A stretch of DNA of 64,000 nucleotides, taken from positions 1,656,001-1,720,000 of the forward strand of contig NZ_CP163439.1 in the NCBI RefSeq assembly GCF_041052385.1, in the 5' to 3' direction. The DNA is from Streptomyces sp. R28 (GTDB lineage Bacteria; Actinomycetota; Actinomycetes; Streptomycetales; Streptomycetaceae). Both the position numbers and the translations under genes were made by a program. Shown here in pieces: positions 1 through 8,218 of this stretch; positions within the stretch are counted from its first letter, which is position 1; each line of letters opens with the position of its first letter. Under the pieces are notes generated by a model. It worked only from the letters and a program-made list of their open reading frames with translations. It did not search any database and had not been told where the DNA came from.

Positions 1-578
1 GTCACGTCCTCGATGCCGACGATCCACTCGTCCGCGTACCGGGCGGCCGCTTCGCCGGTGAGCCCCAGTTGCAGGGACCGGTACGGCAAGGGGTTGAGGT
101 GCAGATCGCGCTCCGGATCCCACTGCACGCGCGCGGGTGCCGTCCTCAACTGCCGCTTCCAGGCGCCCTGGTCGCCGTGCAGGGCGGGGACGTGGTGCGA
201 GAGGCACGCGTGACGCAGTGCCCATGCGAAGCCCTCCCGGCTGATCTCGACGGCGAGGACGGTCTCCTGACCCTCCTTCGTGGCCCAGCCGCAGCGGTAC
301 ATCATCCACAGGAACGACGGCTTGATCCACGTCATACGGTCGCGGCTCCACGACGACGGAAAACGGCCGTCGCGGGCGGCGGCCCCGCCGATCTGGGGTC
401 GGTAGGCCTGGTAGACGGTCACCGTGGACTCGGTGTGGTGTGCACGTATGCGGAACTTGGGCTCCTGCGGGACCGGCTGCACGGACCGGTCGTCCTGGTG
501 GTTCTCGTTGGGATCCTTCGAATCGCTCTCGTTCGGGTCGTTCGGGTCGTTCTCGTTCGGATCGTTCAGGTCGTTCAC
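1..578 (-). CDS. DUF4291 family protein, 3' end cut by window edge
   Basis: The minus-strand reading shows the DUF4291 signature: a VYQAYRPQI stretch, then DRMTWIKPSFLWMMYRCGWA, then a segment on editing-free Gly/Glu-Gly turns and a GFEWALRHACLSHH run. The family has no settled biochemical role. The GTG at 578 was chosen because a GGGGGTGAGG Shine-Dalgarno-like stretch lies about 10 bases upstream and it keeps the whole conserved region in frame. The first ~25 residues are a low-complexity Asn/Asp/Pro/Glu run (NDPNEN-type units) encoded by a degenerate 9-base DNA repeat; this is not part of the conserved domain. The C-terminus lies outside the window, so about 192 residues are visible. Confidence 0.8.
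   Translation of the reverse strand, partial: MNDLNDPNENDPNDPNESDSKDPNENHQDDRSVQPVPQEPKFRIRAHHTESTVTVYQAYRPQIGGAAARDGRFPSSWSRDRMTWIKPSFLWMMYRCGWATKEGQETVLAVEISREGFAWALRHACLSHHVPALHGDQGAWKRQLRTAPARVQWDPERDLHLNPLPYRSLQLGLTGEAAARYADEWIVGIEDV
501..576. repeat. Degenerate 9-base tandem repeat inside the DUF4291 gene start
   Basis: Repeated gttcgggtc/gttctcgttcg units encode the Asn-Asp-Pro-Asn-Glu N-terminal run of the DUF4291 protein. Such tracts can vary in length between strains. Confidence 0.7.
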
Positions 579-652
579 GAGAACAGCCTCACCCCCGACC
601 CCGCCGACATCCACCGAATATCGCCGCACGCCCTCTTGGCTCCGTCCACCTC

Positions 653-1156
653 ATGCCCAACACTGAGCCGATGACGCAGCGTGTGGAGCTCGCGACCCTG
701 AGGGACCGGCTCGCGGTCGAGGAACTGATCACCGACTACGCGGTGGCCGTGGACGACGGCGACTGGGCGGCGTACAGGAGCCTGTTCGCCCCGGAGGGAC
801 GCGCGGACTACCGCTCGGCCGGCGGCATCGAGGGGGACGCCGGACAGGTCGCCGCCTGGCTCGCGGAGAGCATGCGGGTCTTCTCGATGCGGCAACATCT
901 CATCGTCAACCGCCGGGTGCGCTTCGGGGTCCTCGAGCAGGACGCCGGCGACACGGCCCGGGTCCAGGCCGACTACGTCAATCCGATGCGGTTCGCCGAG
1001 AACGGCGACGGCTTCGCCGCCCCCGATTTCGTGTGCGGCGGCCGGTACGCCTTCGGGCTGCTGCGGACGTACGACGGCTGGCGGCTGCGCGAGGTGGTCG
1101 TGCAGGAGAAGTGGCGCCGTCTGCCCGACCGGACCGCGCCGGCGGTGATCGACTGA
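653..1156 (+). CDS. Nuclear transport factor 2 (SnoaL)-like protein
   Basis: 167 residues. The sequence ELITDYAVAVDDGDWAAYRSLFAPEGRADY near the N-terminus is the typical opening of the SnoaL_4/NTF2-like alpha+beta barrel. It is followed by a mid-protein H-x-IVNRRV strand and a C-terminal YDGWRLREVVVQEKWRR strand. Members are small cytoplasmic barrels that act as dehydratases, cyclases, isomerases or ligand-binding subunits; nothing here fixes a substrate. The start is uncertain: ATG at 653 or ATG at 671, and neither has a strong ribosome-binding site. It diverges from the DUF4291 gene and lies 68 bases before lnt on the same strand. Confidence 0.8.
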   Translation: MPNTEPMTQRVELATLRDRLAVEELITDYAVAVDDGDWAAYRSLFAPEGRADYRSAGGIEGDAGQVAAWLAESMRVFSMRQHLIVNRRVRFGVLEQDAGDTARVQADYVNPMRFAENGDGFAAPDFVCGGRYAFGLLRTYDGWRLREVVVQEKWRRLPDRTAPAVID

Positions 1157-1224
1157 GCGGGGTCCACTGTCCACTGTCAGTGCCTGCGAGCACACTGGAA
1201 GGATCACGGGCAGGGAGGCGCCGC

Positions 1225-2805
1225 ATGAAGACGATCAGCTACTGGCTCGCTTCGCCGTGGCGGCGCTCGGCCGCCGCCACGCTGGCCGGTGCGCTGCCCG
1301 TGCTCGCCTATCCGGAGCCGTCGCTGTGGTGGTTGGCGTACGTCGCCCTGGTCCCGTGGATCGCGCTGCTGCGCTCCGCACCGACCGAGAAGCGGGCGCT
1401 GTACGACGGCTGGTGGGGCGGGTTCGGCTTCATGCTGGCGATGCACCACTGGCTGGTGCCGAGCCTGCATGTGTTCACGTTCGTCATCGCGGCCCTGCTC
1501 GGCGCGCTGTGGGCCCCCTGGGGCTGGCTGGTGCGCCGTTTACTGGCCGGGAAGCCGCCCCCGGGCCGGGTCGCCGCTGCTCTTGCCGTCCTGCCGTCGG
1601 GCTGGCTGCTGATCGAGCTGGTCCGTTCCTGGCAGGGGCTCGGCGGGCCGTGGGGCGTGCTGGGCTCCAGTCAGTGGGAGGTGGAGCCCGCGCTGCGGCT
1701 GGCCTCGGTGGGCGGGGTGTGGCTGATCAGCTTCCTGGTGGTGGCCGTCAATGTCGCGGTCGCCGTGCTGGTGGCGGTGCGCAGGTGCCGGGTGCCCGCG
1801 GTGGCCGGGCTCCTCGCCACGGCCGTCGCCACCTCGGCCGCCTGGGTGTGGTCCCCGCGCCCCGACGTCTCGGACCGGGTCCGGATCGCCGTCGTGCAGC
1901 CGGGCGTCATCCAGGGCGGGGCCGGCGCCGACCGGCGCTTCGACCGGGAGGAGCAACTCACCCGCGACCTGGCGGGTCAGGACGTCGACCTGGTCGTCTG
2001 GGGTGAGAGCAGCGTCGGCTACGACCTCGACGACCGGCCCGACTTCGCCCGGCGGCTCGCCGCGCTATCACGCGAGACGGGGGCGAACATCCTGGTCAAC
2101 GTGGACGCGCGACGCTCCGACAAACCCGGCATCTACAAGAGCTCGATCCTCGTCGGCCCGGACGGCCCGACCGGCGCCCGCTACGACAAGATGCGGCTGG
2201 TCCCCTTCGGGGAGTACATACCGCTCCGCTCGATGCTGGGCTGGGCCACCTCCGTGGGCAAGGCGGCGGCCGAGGACCGCAGGCGCGGCACCGAGCAGGT
2301 CGTGATGGACGCCGGGCACGGGCTGCGGATCGGCCCGATGGTCTGCTTCGAGTCCGCGTTCTCCGACATGAGCCGCAACCTCACCGACGACGGCGCCCAG
2401 GTGCTGATCGCCCAGTCGGCGACCTCGACGTTCCAGCAGAGCTGGGCCCCCGAGCAGCATGCCTCGCTCGCCGCGCTGCGCCCCGCCGAGACCGGCCGGC
2501 CGATGGTGCACGCGACGCTGACCGGCGTCTCCGCCGTGTACGGCCCCAGCGGGCAGCGCATCGGTTCCTGGCTCGGCACGGACGAGAGCACGAGCGCGGT
2601 CTACGACGTGCCGCTGGCCGGCGGTGTGACGCCGTACGTCCGCTTCGGCGACTGGCCGGTGCGGGCGGCGCTGCTGATCATCGCCGCGTGGGGCGCGAGC
2701 GAGGGCATCCGGACCCTGCGGCCACGGCTCAGGCGGCCCGCTCCTGAACCGCCCGTACAACCCGCTCGCACAGCTCATGGGTCGCCAGCGCGTCCCGGGC
2801 GCTGA
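1225..2805 (+). CDS. lnt: Apolipoprotein N-acyltransferase
   Basis: 526 residues. The enzyme transfers an acyl chain to the amino group of the lipidated cysteine of lipoproteins, at the membrane. The N-terminal ~210 residues are hydrophobic with about six to seven membrane segments. The C-terminal half is a CN-hydrolase (nitrilase) domain with the catalytic set in order: Glu in VVWGESS, Lys in YDKMRLVPFGEY, and Cys in MVCFES. ATG at 1225 follows a GGGAGGCG ribosome-binding site. Streptomyces often carry two Lnt paralogues; which one this is cannot be told from the window. Its 3' end overlaps the end of the convergent oxidoreductase gene by 77 bases, which is unusual and leaves no room for a terminator. 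Confidence 0.93.
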   Translation: MKTISYWLASPWRRSAAATLAGALPVLAYPEPSLWWLAYVALVPWIALLRSAPTEKRALYDGWWGGFGFMLAMHHWLVPSLHVFTFVIAALLGALWAPWGWLVRRLLAGKPPPGRVAAALAVLPSGWLLIELVRSWQGLGGPWGVLGSSQWEVEPALRLASVGGVWLISFLVVAVNVAVAVLVAVRRCRVPAVAGLLATAVATSAAWVWSPRPDVSDRVRIAVVQPGVIQGGAGADRRFDREEQLTRDLAGQDVDLVVWGESSVGYDLDDRPDFARRLAALSRETGANILVNVDARRSDKPGIYKSSILVGPDGPTGARYDKMRLVPFGEYIPLRSMLGWATSVGKAAAEDRRRGTEQVVMDAGHGLRIGPMVCFESAFSDMSRNLTDDGAQVLIAQSATSTFQQSWAPEQHASLAALRPAETGRPMVHATLTGVSAVYGPSGQRIGSWLGTDESTSAVYDVPLAGGVTPYVRFGDWPVRAALLIIAAWGASEGIRTLRPRLRRPAPEPPVQPARTAHGSPARPGR

Positions 2806-3634
2806 GCACCTTGCCCGCGCGCACGGCGTCGAGGAAGGCCAGCACCGCCTGCTCGATGCCGCGCTGCCGGGCCACCGGCACCCAGTCCCCGCGTCGCCGC
2901 ACGGTCGGCTGGCCCTTGTGGTCGACGACCTCGGCGAGGTTGAGGACCTGACGCTTGGTGTCCTGCCCGGACACCTCCAGGACCTCCTCGGCCGAGCCGC
3001 TGAGCCGGTTCATCACGCCGAGCGCGGTGAAGCCGTCTCCGGCGAGCTGCAGCACGACGTGGTGCAGCAGCCCGCTCTCGACGCGGGCGCGCACGGTCAC
3101 GTCGTCGATCGGGCCCGGCACCAGGAAGCGCAGGGTGTCCACGACGTGGATGAAGTCGTCCAGGATCATCGAGCGCGGCTCTTCCGGCAGCCCGATCCGG
3201 TTCTTCTGCATCAGGATCAGCTCGCGCGGATGGTCGGCGCACTGTGTGTAGCCGGGGGCGTAACGCCGGTTGAAGCCGACGGCGAGGCTCACGTCGCGCC
3301 GCTCGGCGAGCGCCACCAGCCGCTCGGAGTCGGCGAGTTCGTAGGCGAGCGGCTTGTCGACGTACGTCGGCACACCCGCCTCCAGCAGCCGGGTCACGAT
3401 CTCCGGGTGCGCGACGGTGGCCGCGTGCACGAAGGCCGCGTCGAGGCCCTGGGCGAGGAGCGAGTCGAGGTCCGCGTGCCGCTGTGCCGACGGCAGGTGG
3501 AGGCTGTCGGCGACCCGGGCGAGCGTCGCGGGCGTACGGGTCTGCAGATGCAGTTCGACCCCCGGCTGGACGCCGAGCACCGGCAGATAGGCCTTCTGCG
3601 CGATGTCACCGAGTCCGATGCAGCCGACCTTCAC
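2729..3634 (-). CDS. Gfo/Idh/MocA family oxidoreductase
   Basis: 301 residues. An N-terminal Rossmann fold opens with KVGCIGLGDIAQKAYLPVL, and a VDKPLAYEL motif about residue 95 is the family's EKP-like segment whose lysine is at the active site. The C-terminal alpha/beta domain follows (FIHVVDTLRFLVPG). NAD(P)-dependent oxidation or reduction of a sugar or cyclitol is expected; the substrate is unknown. GTG at 3634 was chosen because AGAGGAGAACACCCC precedes it. The start overlaps the end of the upstream FAD monooxygenase gene by 29 bases, so the two are probably translationally coupled. Confidence 0.9.
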   Translation of the reverse strand: MKVGCIGLGDIAQKAYLPVLGVQPGVELHLQTRTPATLARVADSLHLPSAQRHADLDSLLAQGLDAAFVHAATVAHPEIVTRLLEAGVPTYVDKPLAYELADSERLVALAERRDVSLAVGFNRRYAPGYTQCADHPRELILMQKNRIGLPEEPRSMILDDFIHVVDTLRFLVPGPIDDVTVRARVESGLLHHVVLQLAGDGFTALGVMNRLSGSAEEVLEVSGQDTKRQVLNLAEVVDHKGQPTVRRRGDWVPVARQRGIEQAVLAFLDAVRAGKVLSARDALATHELCERVVRAVQERAA

Positions 3635-4832
3635 GGGGTGTTCTCCTCTGGTGGTTGCCTGCCGGGGCCTTCCCGGCAGCATACGGCGCCTGTGGCGGCC
3701 GCCAGTCGGCGATGCCCGCGAAGCCCCGCAGGAGCAGCGAGGGAGCGGCCTTGGACAGCCCGGCCATCGCCGCGTTCCGTACGGCGATGGCGGTGCGGCC
3801 GGTCGTCATGTTGAGGCGGCCGACCTTCACGGCACGGCGCGCGATGGCGGTCGTACGCGGGAGCCGGGCTGCCGTGTACGCGGCGAGGTCGGCGCAGTGG
3901 TGGGCGAGTACGACGGCGTCCTCGACGGCCTGGTTGCCGCCCTGCCCCAGCGTCGGCGGCATGGCGTGCGCGGCGTCGCCGACCAGGGCGACCCGGCCAC
4001 GGTGGTAGGCGGGCAGCGGCTCGGCGATGTGGTGGACGTCGTGGCGCAGGACGTCCTCGGGGCGGGCGGCGGCGAGGATCGCGGGGATCGGGTCGTGCCA
4101 GTCTCCGTAGCGGCGGAGCAGTTCGGTCTTCTCGTCGTCGGGGGCACGTTCCGCGGCGGGCGTGATCGCCGCGGCGTACGCGTAGACGCGGCCGTCCTTG
4201 AGCGGGTGCGAGCCCCAGATGCGGCCCCGGCCCCAGGTCTCGTGCGAGGCGAATTCCAGGCCGGGCAGGGGGATGACGACCCGCCATGTGGTGAAACCGG
4301 CGTAGACGGTCCCGGGGTGGCCGGGGAACAGCGCCCGGCGTACGGCGGACTGGATGCCGTCTGCGGCCACCACGAGGTCGGCCTCCAGGTCGCCGTCCGG
4401 CGTGCTGACGCGCGCCGGTCGGTCGGCGTCGCCCGCGTCGGCGAGGGTCGCGGCGACGCCGGTCCGGACGACCCCGGACGGGAGTCGCGAGGCGAGGCTG
4501 TTGATGAGGGTGGCCCGGTGGAGGAGGACGAGGGGGTCGCCGAAGCGTTCGGCCACGGTGTCGGCGTCCGCGCGGGAGAGCCAGCGCCCGGACGGGGTGC
4601 GCAGTCCCCCGTCGCCCTGCCATGCGGCCAGGTCGCGGATCTCGTCGCCGAGCCCGATGACGTCCAGCGCGCGCAGGGAGTTGGGCGCTAGGGATATGGC
4701 CGCGCCGACCGGCTCCAGGGACGGGGCCCGCTCCAGCACGGTGACGTCCCAGCCGTCTCGGTGCAGTGCGGCCGCCGCGGTCAGGCCTCCGATGCCGCCG
4801 CCGATCACGATGGCGCGCGATGACTGTGCCAT
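3606..4832 (-). CDS. FAD-dependent aromatic-type monooxygenase
   Basis: 408 residues, the normal size for group A flavoprotein monooxygenases (salicylate/6-hydroxynicotinate hydroxylase type). It shows the FAD dinucleotide fold IVIGGGIGGLTAAAAL at residues 8-23, a DG motif in VVAADGIQSAVR near residue 165, and the second FAD site GRVALVGDAAHAMPPTLGQGG near residue 285. It uses FAD and NAD(P)H to hydroxylate an unknown substrate. It is divergent from a TetR-type regulator (start 4942), and two palindromes in the 109-base gap suggest this regulator controls it. The 3' end overlaps the oxidoreductase start. Confidence 0.92.
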   Translation of the reverse strand: MAQSSRAIVIGGGIGGLTAAAALHRDGWDVTVLERAPSLEPVGAAISLAPNSLRALDVIGLGDEIRDLAAWQGDGGLRTPSGRWLSRADADTVAERFGDPLVLLHRATLINSLASRLPSGVVRTGVAATLADAGDADRPARVSTPDGDLEADLVVAADGIQSAVRRALFPGHPGTVYAGFTTWRVVIPLPGLEFASHETWGRGRIWGSHPLKDGRVYAYAAAITPAAERAPDDEKTELLRRYGDWHDPIPAILAAARPEDVLRHDVHHIAEPLPAYHRGRVALVGDAAHAMPPTLGQGGNQAVEDAVVLAHHCADLAAYTAARLPRTTAIARRAVKVGRLNMTTGRTAIAVRNAAMAGLSKAAPSLLLRGFAGIADWRPPQAPYAAGKAPAGNHQRRTPREGRLHRTR

Positions 4833-4872
4833 GGGCTCCTCCTCGTACCGGGTGCTCGAACACCACGCCGTT

Positions 4873-4920
4873 CACTACAGATGTAGTGAGAGCATGCCGC
4901 GACTGTACTACAGCCGTAGT
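4873..4920. promoter_or_regulatory. Two TetR-type operator palindromes
   Basis: CACTACAGATGTAGTG (4873-4888) has perfect 7-base arms with a 2-base spacer. ACTACAGCCGTAGT (4907-4920) is a second, shorter dyad with the same ACTAC/GTAGT arms. Their centres are 33 bases apart, about three helical turns. They sit in the divergent gap between the FAD monooxygenase and the TetR gene, so binding by that TetR protein is the obvious inference. Confidence 0.7.
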
Positions 4921-4941
4921 TCCACGGGTAGGTTGATCTCC

Positions 4942-5532
4942 ATGTCCGTACGCACCCCGGGCGCCGCACGCGCCGACCTCGTCGCCGACACCGCCCTCGC
5001 GCTGCTCGCCGAGCGCGGCATGCGCGGGCTCACGCACCGGGCCGTCGACGAGACGGCCGGGCTGCCGCAGGGTTCCACGTCCAACCTCGCCCGCACCCGA
5101 CAGGCGCTGCTGGAGCTGGCGGTACGGCGGCTCGCCGAGCGCGAGGCACGCGTACTGGCACTGGAGGAGATGCCGGACCCGCGCGGTGGCCTCGACTCGC
5201 TGGTCGACGGCCTGGCCCAGGCGATCCACCGCTCCCTGACCCGCAACCGCGAACTGACGCTGGCCCGCTACGAGTTGGCCCTCGACGCGACGCGCCGCCC
5301 CGAGCTGCGCGCCTACTTCGACGCCACGGGCGCCCGCTTCCGCGACCAGGTCACCGCCCTGGTGACCGCGATGGGGTCGACGGACCCGGCCCGGCACGTG
5401 CTGTCCCTGGTCGCCTGGGCGGACGGGCTGATGTTCAGTTGCGTGGCCGGGTCCTTCAGCACCGAGACACCGAGCCCGGCGGAGGTACGGGCGGGGCTGC
5501 GCGAGTTGCTGGCCGGGATGCTCGGCCGCTGA
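4942..5532 (+). CDS. TetR/AcrR family transcriptional regulator
   Basis: 196 residues. The N-terminal helix-turn-helix region reads ADTALALLAERGMRGLTHRAVDETAGLPQG and is followed by a variant recognition segment (STSNLARTRQALLELAV) in place of the usual YYHFpsK. The C-terminal ligand-binding half is all-helical. The start is at an ATG preceded by GGTAGGTTGATCTCC. It is divergent from an FAD monooxygenase; the two palindromes between them make local repression likely. The inducer is unknown. Confidence 0.9.
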   Translation: MSVRTPGAARADLVADTALALLAERGMRGLTHRAVDETAGLPQGSTSNLARTRQALLELAVRRLAEREARVLALEEMPDPRGGLDSLVDGLAQAIHRSLTRNRELTLARYELALDATRRPELRAYFDATGARFRDQVTALVTAMGSTDPARHVLSLVAWADGLMFSCVAGSFSTETPSPAEVRAGLRELLAGMLGR

Positions 5533-5597
5533 CGTCGGCGCTCCGCGGCGCCGTAAAACTCCTGGTGGGCTCAGGGGAGTTGAGCGAGGATTCGGGC

Positions 5598-6110
5598 ATG
5601 ACCAGCGAACGCAATGAGCCCGCCACCACCGCCGACGAGCGCACCATGCTGGAGGGCTGGCTGGACTACCACCGGCAGACCCTCGCCTGGAAGTGCGAGG
5701 GTCTGACCGACGCCCAGCTCAGGACCGCCTCCGTGGAACCGTCCGAGCTGTCGCTGATGGGGCTGGTGCGGCACATGGCGGAGGTGGAGCGGGGCTGGTT
5801 CCGCAAGGTGCTCACAGCCGAGGGCGCCGGCCCGATCTACTACACCGAGGAGGACCAGGACGGCGAGTTTCACCTCTCCGAGTCGGACACCTGGGAGGAG
5901 GCGTACGCCACCTGGCAGTCCGAGATCGAGACCGCCCGGCGCAACGCGGCCCGCTTCGGCCTCGACGACGTCTCCGAGGGCAAGCACCGCAGGACCGGCG
6001 AGCGGTTCAACCTGCGCTGGATATACACCCACATGATCGAGGAGTACGCCCGCCACAACGGCCACGCCGACCTGATCCGCGAGCGCCTCGACGGCTCCAC
6101 CGGCGACTGA
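5598..6110 (+). CDS. DinB-superfamily (DUF664) protein
   Basis: 170 residues. The four-helix DinB/DUF664 pattern is visible: LEGWLDYHRQTLAWKCEGL, then LMGLVRHMAEVERGWFRKVL with the first His ligand, and a C-terminal RWIYTHMIEEYARHNGHADLIRE segment with the paired His ligands of the metal site. Actinobacterial relatives include mycothiol- or bacillithiol-dependent enzymes, but many are uncharacterised. It follows the TetR gene after 65 bases and starts at an ATG near a GGGGAGTTGAG stretch. Confidence 0.88.
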   Translation: MTSERNEPATTADERTMLEGWLDYHRQTLAWKCEGLTDAQLRTASVEPSELSLMGLVRHMAEVERGWFRKVLTAEGAGPIYYTEEDQDGEFHLSESDTWEEAYATWQSEIETARRNAARFGLDDVSEGKHRRTGERFNLRWIYTHMIEEYARHNGHADLIRERLDGSTGD

Positions 6111-6222
6111 CGTCAGCGTCGATGGGCCCGCGCCGCCCGTACGGGGACAGAGATCACCCGTGCGGAGCAACCTCTGCTTGTCCGCTGTCCCAACAGCAGC
6201 CGGACCCAGCAGAGTTGCGCGG

Positions 6223-6738
6223 GTGCATCGAACGACGACCACCGCAACGCTCCTGGTCACCGTGGCCGTCTCGGCCCTCTCGGGCTGCGTGACGGTCCCG
6301 CGCTCACCGGCGCCCGGACCGCCCCCGGTACCGTCCCAGCCGCCGGCGCCCCGGCCGGGCGGGCAGGAGGACCCGCGGGTCGTGCAGGCGCCGGCCCGCG
6401 AGGCCCTGACGCTCACCGGCCCGTCCCCCAGCCCGGCCCCCTCGACGTCCGCCGCACGCTCCGCGTCCCCCACCGCGCCACCACCGGCACACACACCGGC
6501 GGCCCCTCGCTCGCACCCCCACGCCCATCCCCATCCCCATCCCCAGCACCGGGGACCCCACCGCCCCGCCGTCGACGCCCCGAAACGGCCGCACACCGAG
6601 ATCCCCGACGTGCCGGAGTCGGTCCGCCATGACGTCCCGCGAGGGAACTCGGACCTCTGCGCGCTGGGCAAGAAGTACGGCGGCTGGAGGGCGGACAGCC
6701 CGGAGTCGAGGATCTGCGAGCAGGCGTACGGCCAGTGA
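6223..6738 (+). CDS. Pro/His-rich lipoprotein
   Basis: 171 residues from the GTG at 6223. This start gives a short Arg-containing n-region, a hydrophobic core (TATLLVTVAVSA) and the lipobox LSGC, so the mature protein should be lipid-anchored outside the membrane. A long disordered Pro/Ala/Ser stretch follows, with an alternating His-Pro run near residue 105 encoded by a cccatc hexamer repeat. A small conserved-looking C-terminal unit with two cysteines (DLCALGKKYGGW ... RICEQAYGQ) ends the protein. An upstream GTG at 6160 would also be in frame but adds sequence that spoils the signal peptide. Function unknown. Confidence 0.75.
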   Translation: MHRTTTTATLLVTVAVSALSGCVTVPRSPAPGPPPVPSQPPAPRPGGQEDPRVVQAPAREALTLTGPSPSPAPSTSAARSASPTAPPPAHTPAAPRSHPHAHPHPHPQHRGPHRPAVDAPKRPHTEIPDVPESVRHDVPRGNSDLCALGKKYGGWRADSPESRICEQAYGQ

Positions 6739-6837
6739 AATGCGGGGCCGACGCCGGTCAGTCCCCTGTGTAGCCGGAGCGGCACCCCACAGGGGCGGGC
6801 GGGGCCGCCTCTCCGCCTCCCCGGCCCCGCTCAGCCT

Positions 6838-7293
6838 CTACGGCCCCTCCCCCAGCCACGCCTCCAACCGCCGAAGCTCCGCCCGTACGCCGTCCCCGTA
6901 GCTGTCGTCCCGCAACGCCCCCGCGGCTCCCCGCGCCCGGCGCACATGCACGCGGGCGGCCTCCGCGCGGTCGAGCTTCACATAGTCGGCGGCCAGATTC
7001 AGATGCAGCGAGGGATACAGGGCCCGTACGGCCAGCGCGCCGCCGGCGCCCTCGGCCTCCGTCAACGCCCGCAGATCCCAGGCCAGTTCGTCCGAGGGGT
7101 CGTCCTGCGTGTCCGCCAGGTAGTGCGCCAGTGTGCAGCGGTGCAGCGGGTCGCCGTCCTCGCCGAGCTCCGTCCACAGGTCCAGCAACCGGCGCCGGGC
7201 CTCTTCGCGGTCCCCCGCGTGATGCAGAATGACGACCTGCCCGATCCGCGTCAGCACGGCGTCCGGCGCCGCCTGCTCCTGTTGCTCCGCCAC
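6838..7293 (-). CDS. Tetratricopeptide-like helical protein
   Basis: 151 residues, GTG start behind GGAGGACGCG. The protein is made of paired amphipathic helices (VVILHHAGDREEARRRLLDLW, LHLNLAADYVKLDRAEAARVHVRRA) with the spacing of TPR repeats. No enzymatic motif or signal peptide. TPR proteins usually mediate protein contacts; no partner can be named. It lies 123 bases upstream of ung's 3' end in opposite reading order on the same strand. Confidence 0.7.
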   Translation of the reverse strand: MAEQQEQAAPDAVLTRIGQVVILHHAGDREEARRRLLDLWTELGEDGDPLHRCTLAHYLADTQDDPSDELAWDLRALTEAEGAGGALAVRALYPSLHLNLAADYVKLDRAEAARVHVRRARGAAGALRDDSYGDGVRAELRRLEAWLGEGP

Positions 7294-7380
7294 CGCGTCC
7301 TCCGGGCCCTCGTCGGCTGGTCCCTTCCGACGCTAACCGGCCGCACCGGCAATCCCGGTCAGGCGGCTCCGTACGGCACC

Positions 7381-7406
7381 GGGCCGGTCCGGCGAAGGAC
7401 CGGCCC
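7381..7406 (-). terminator. Hairpin downstream of ung
   Basis: GGGCCGGTCC and GGACCGGCCC form a perfect 10-base stem with a 6-base loop, 11 bases beyond the ung stop codon. There is no U-tract, as is usual in Streptomyces. Confidence 0.75.
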
Positions 7407-7416
7407 TGCGGGTGGG

Positions 7417-8100
7417 TCAGCCCAGGTCAGGGATCCGCCAGTCGATCGGCTCGTGCCCCTGCCGGGCCACCGCCTCGTTGATCTGCGTGAACGGCTGGGA
7501 CCCGAAGAACTTCCGCGCCGACAGCGGCGAGGGGTGCGCCCCCTTGACCACCACATGCCGCGTCTCGTCGATGAGCGGCAGCTTCTTCTGCGCGTAGTTG
7601 CCCCACAGCACGAACACCGCCGGGTCGGGTCGGTCGGCCACGGCACGGATCACCGCGTCGGTGAACTTCTCCCAGCCCTTGCCCTTGTGCGAGTTCGCCT
7701 CACCGCCACGGACCGTGAGCACGGCGTTGAGCAGCAGGACGCCCTGCTGGGCCCAGGGCATCAGATAGCCGTTGTCGGGGACGGGGAGGCCGAGCTCCTC
7801 CTTCATCTCCTTGTAGATGTTGCGCAGCGACGGCGGCGTCTTCACGCCGGGGCGGACCGAGAAGCACAGGCCGTGTCCCTGGCCCTCGCCGTGATACGGG
7901 TCCTGCCCGAGGATCAGGACCTTCACCTGCTCGTACGGCGTCGCGTCCAGCGCGGCGAAGACCTGCTCGCGCGGCGGGTGGACGGGGCCCTTCGCCCGCT
8001 CCTCCTCGACGAACTCCATCAGCTCCTTGAAGTAGGGCTGCTGCAGCTCGTCACCCAGAACCCCGCGCCAGGACTCGGGCAGCATGGCGATGTCGGTCAC
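7417..8100 (-). CDS. ung: Uracil-DNA glycosylase, family 1
   Basis: 227 residues, the usual length. Removes uracil from DNA to start base-excision repair. It carries the water-activating loop GQDPYHGEGQGHGLCFSV (catalytic Asp and His) near residue 65, the LLLNAVLTV strand, the uracil-specificity Asn in FVLWGNYAQKK, and the minor-groove loop HPSPLSA near residue 192. GTG start at 8100 behind GGAAGTCG. It stands alone with its own terminator hairpin. Confidence 0.97.
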   Translation of the reverse strand: MTDIAMLPESWRGVLGDELQQPYFKELMEFVEEERAKGPVHPPREQVFAALDATPYEQVKVLILGQDPYHGEGQGHGLCFSVRPGVKTPPSLRNIYKEMKEELGLPVPDNGYLMPWAQQGVLLLNAVLTVRGGEANSHKGKGWEKFTDAVIRAVADRPDPAVFVLWGNYAQKKLPLIDETRHVVVKGAHPSPLSARKFFGSQPFTQINEAVARQGHEPIDWRIPDLG

Positions 8101-8218
8101 GTCGACTTCCTTACGATGTGCGGCGAACGGTGAGAGGTGACCGCCCCGCGGTCACTTCCAGGCCTCCGAACCTACAGGCGGCCACTGACAATCACCCCGC
8201 CCACCGCACATCCCGCCC

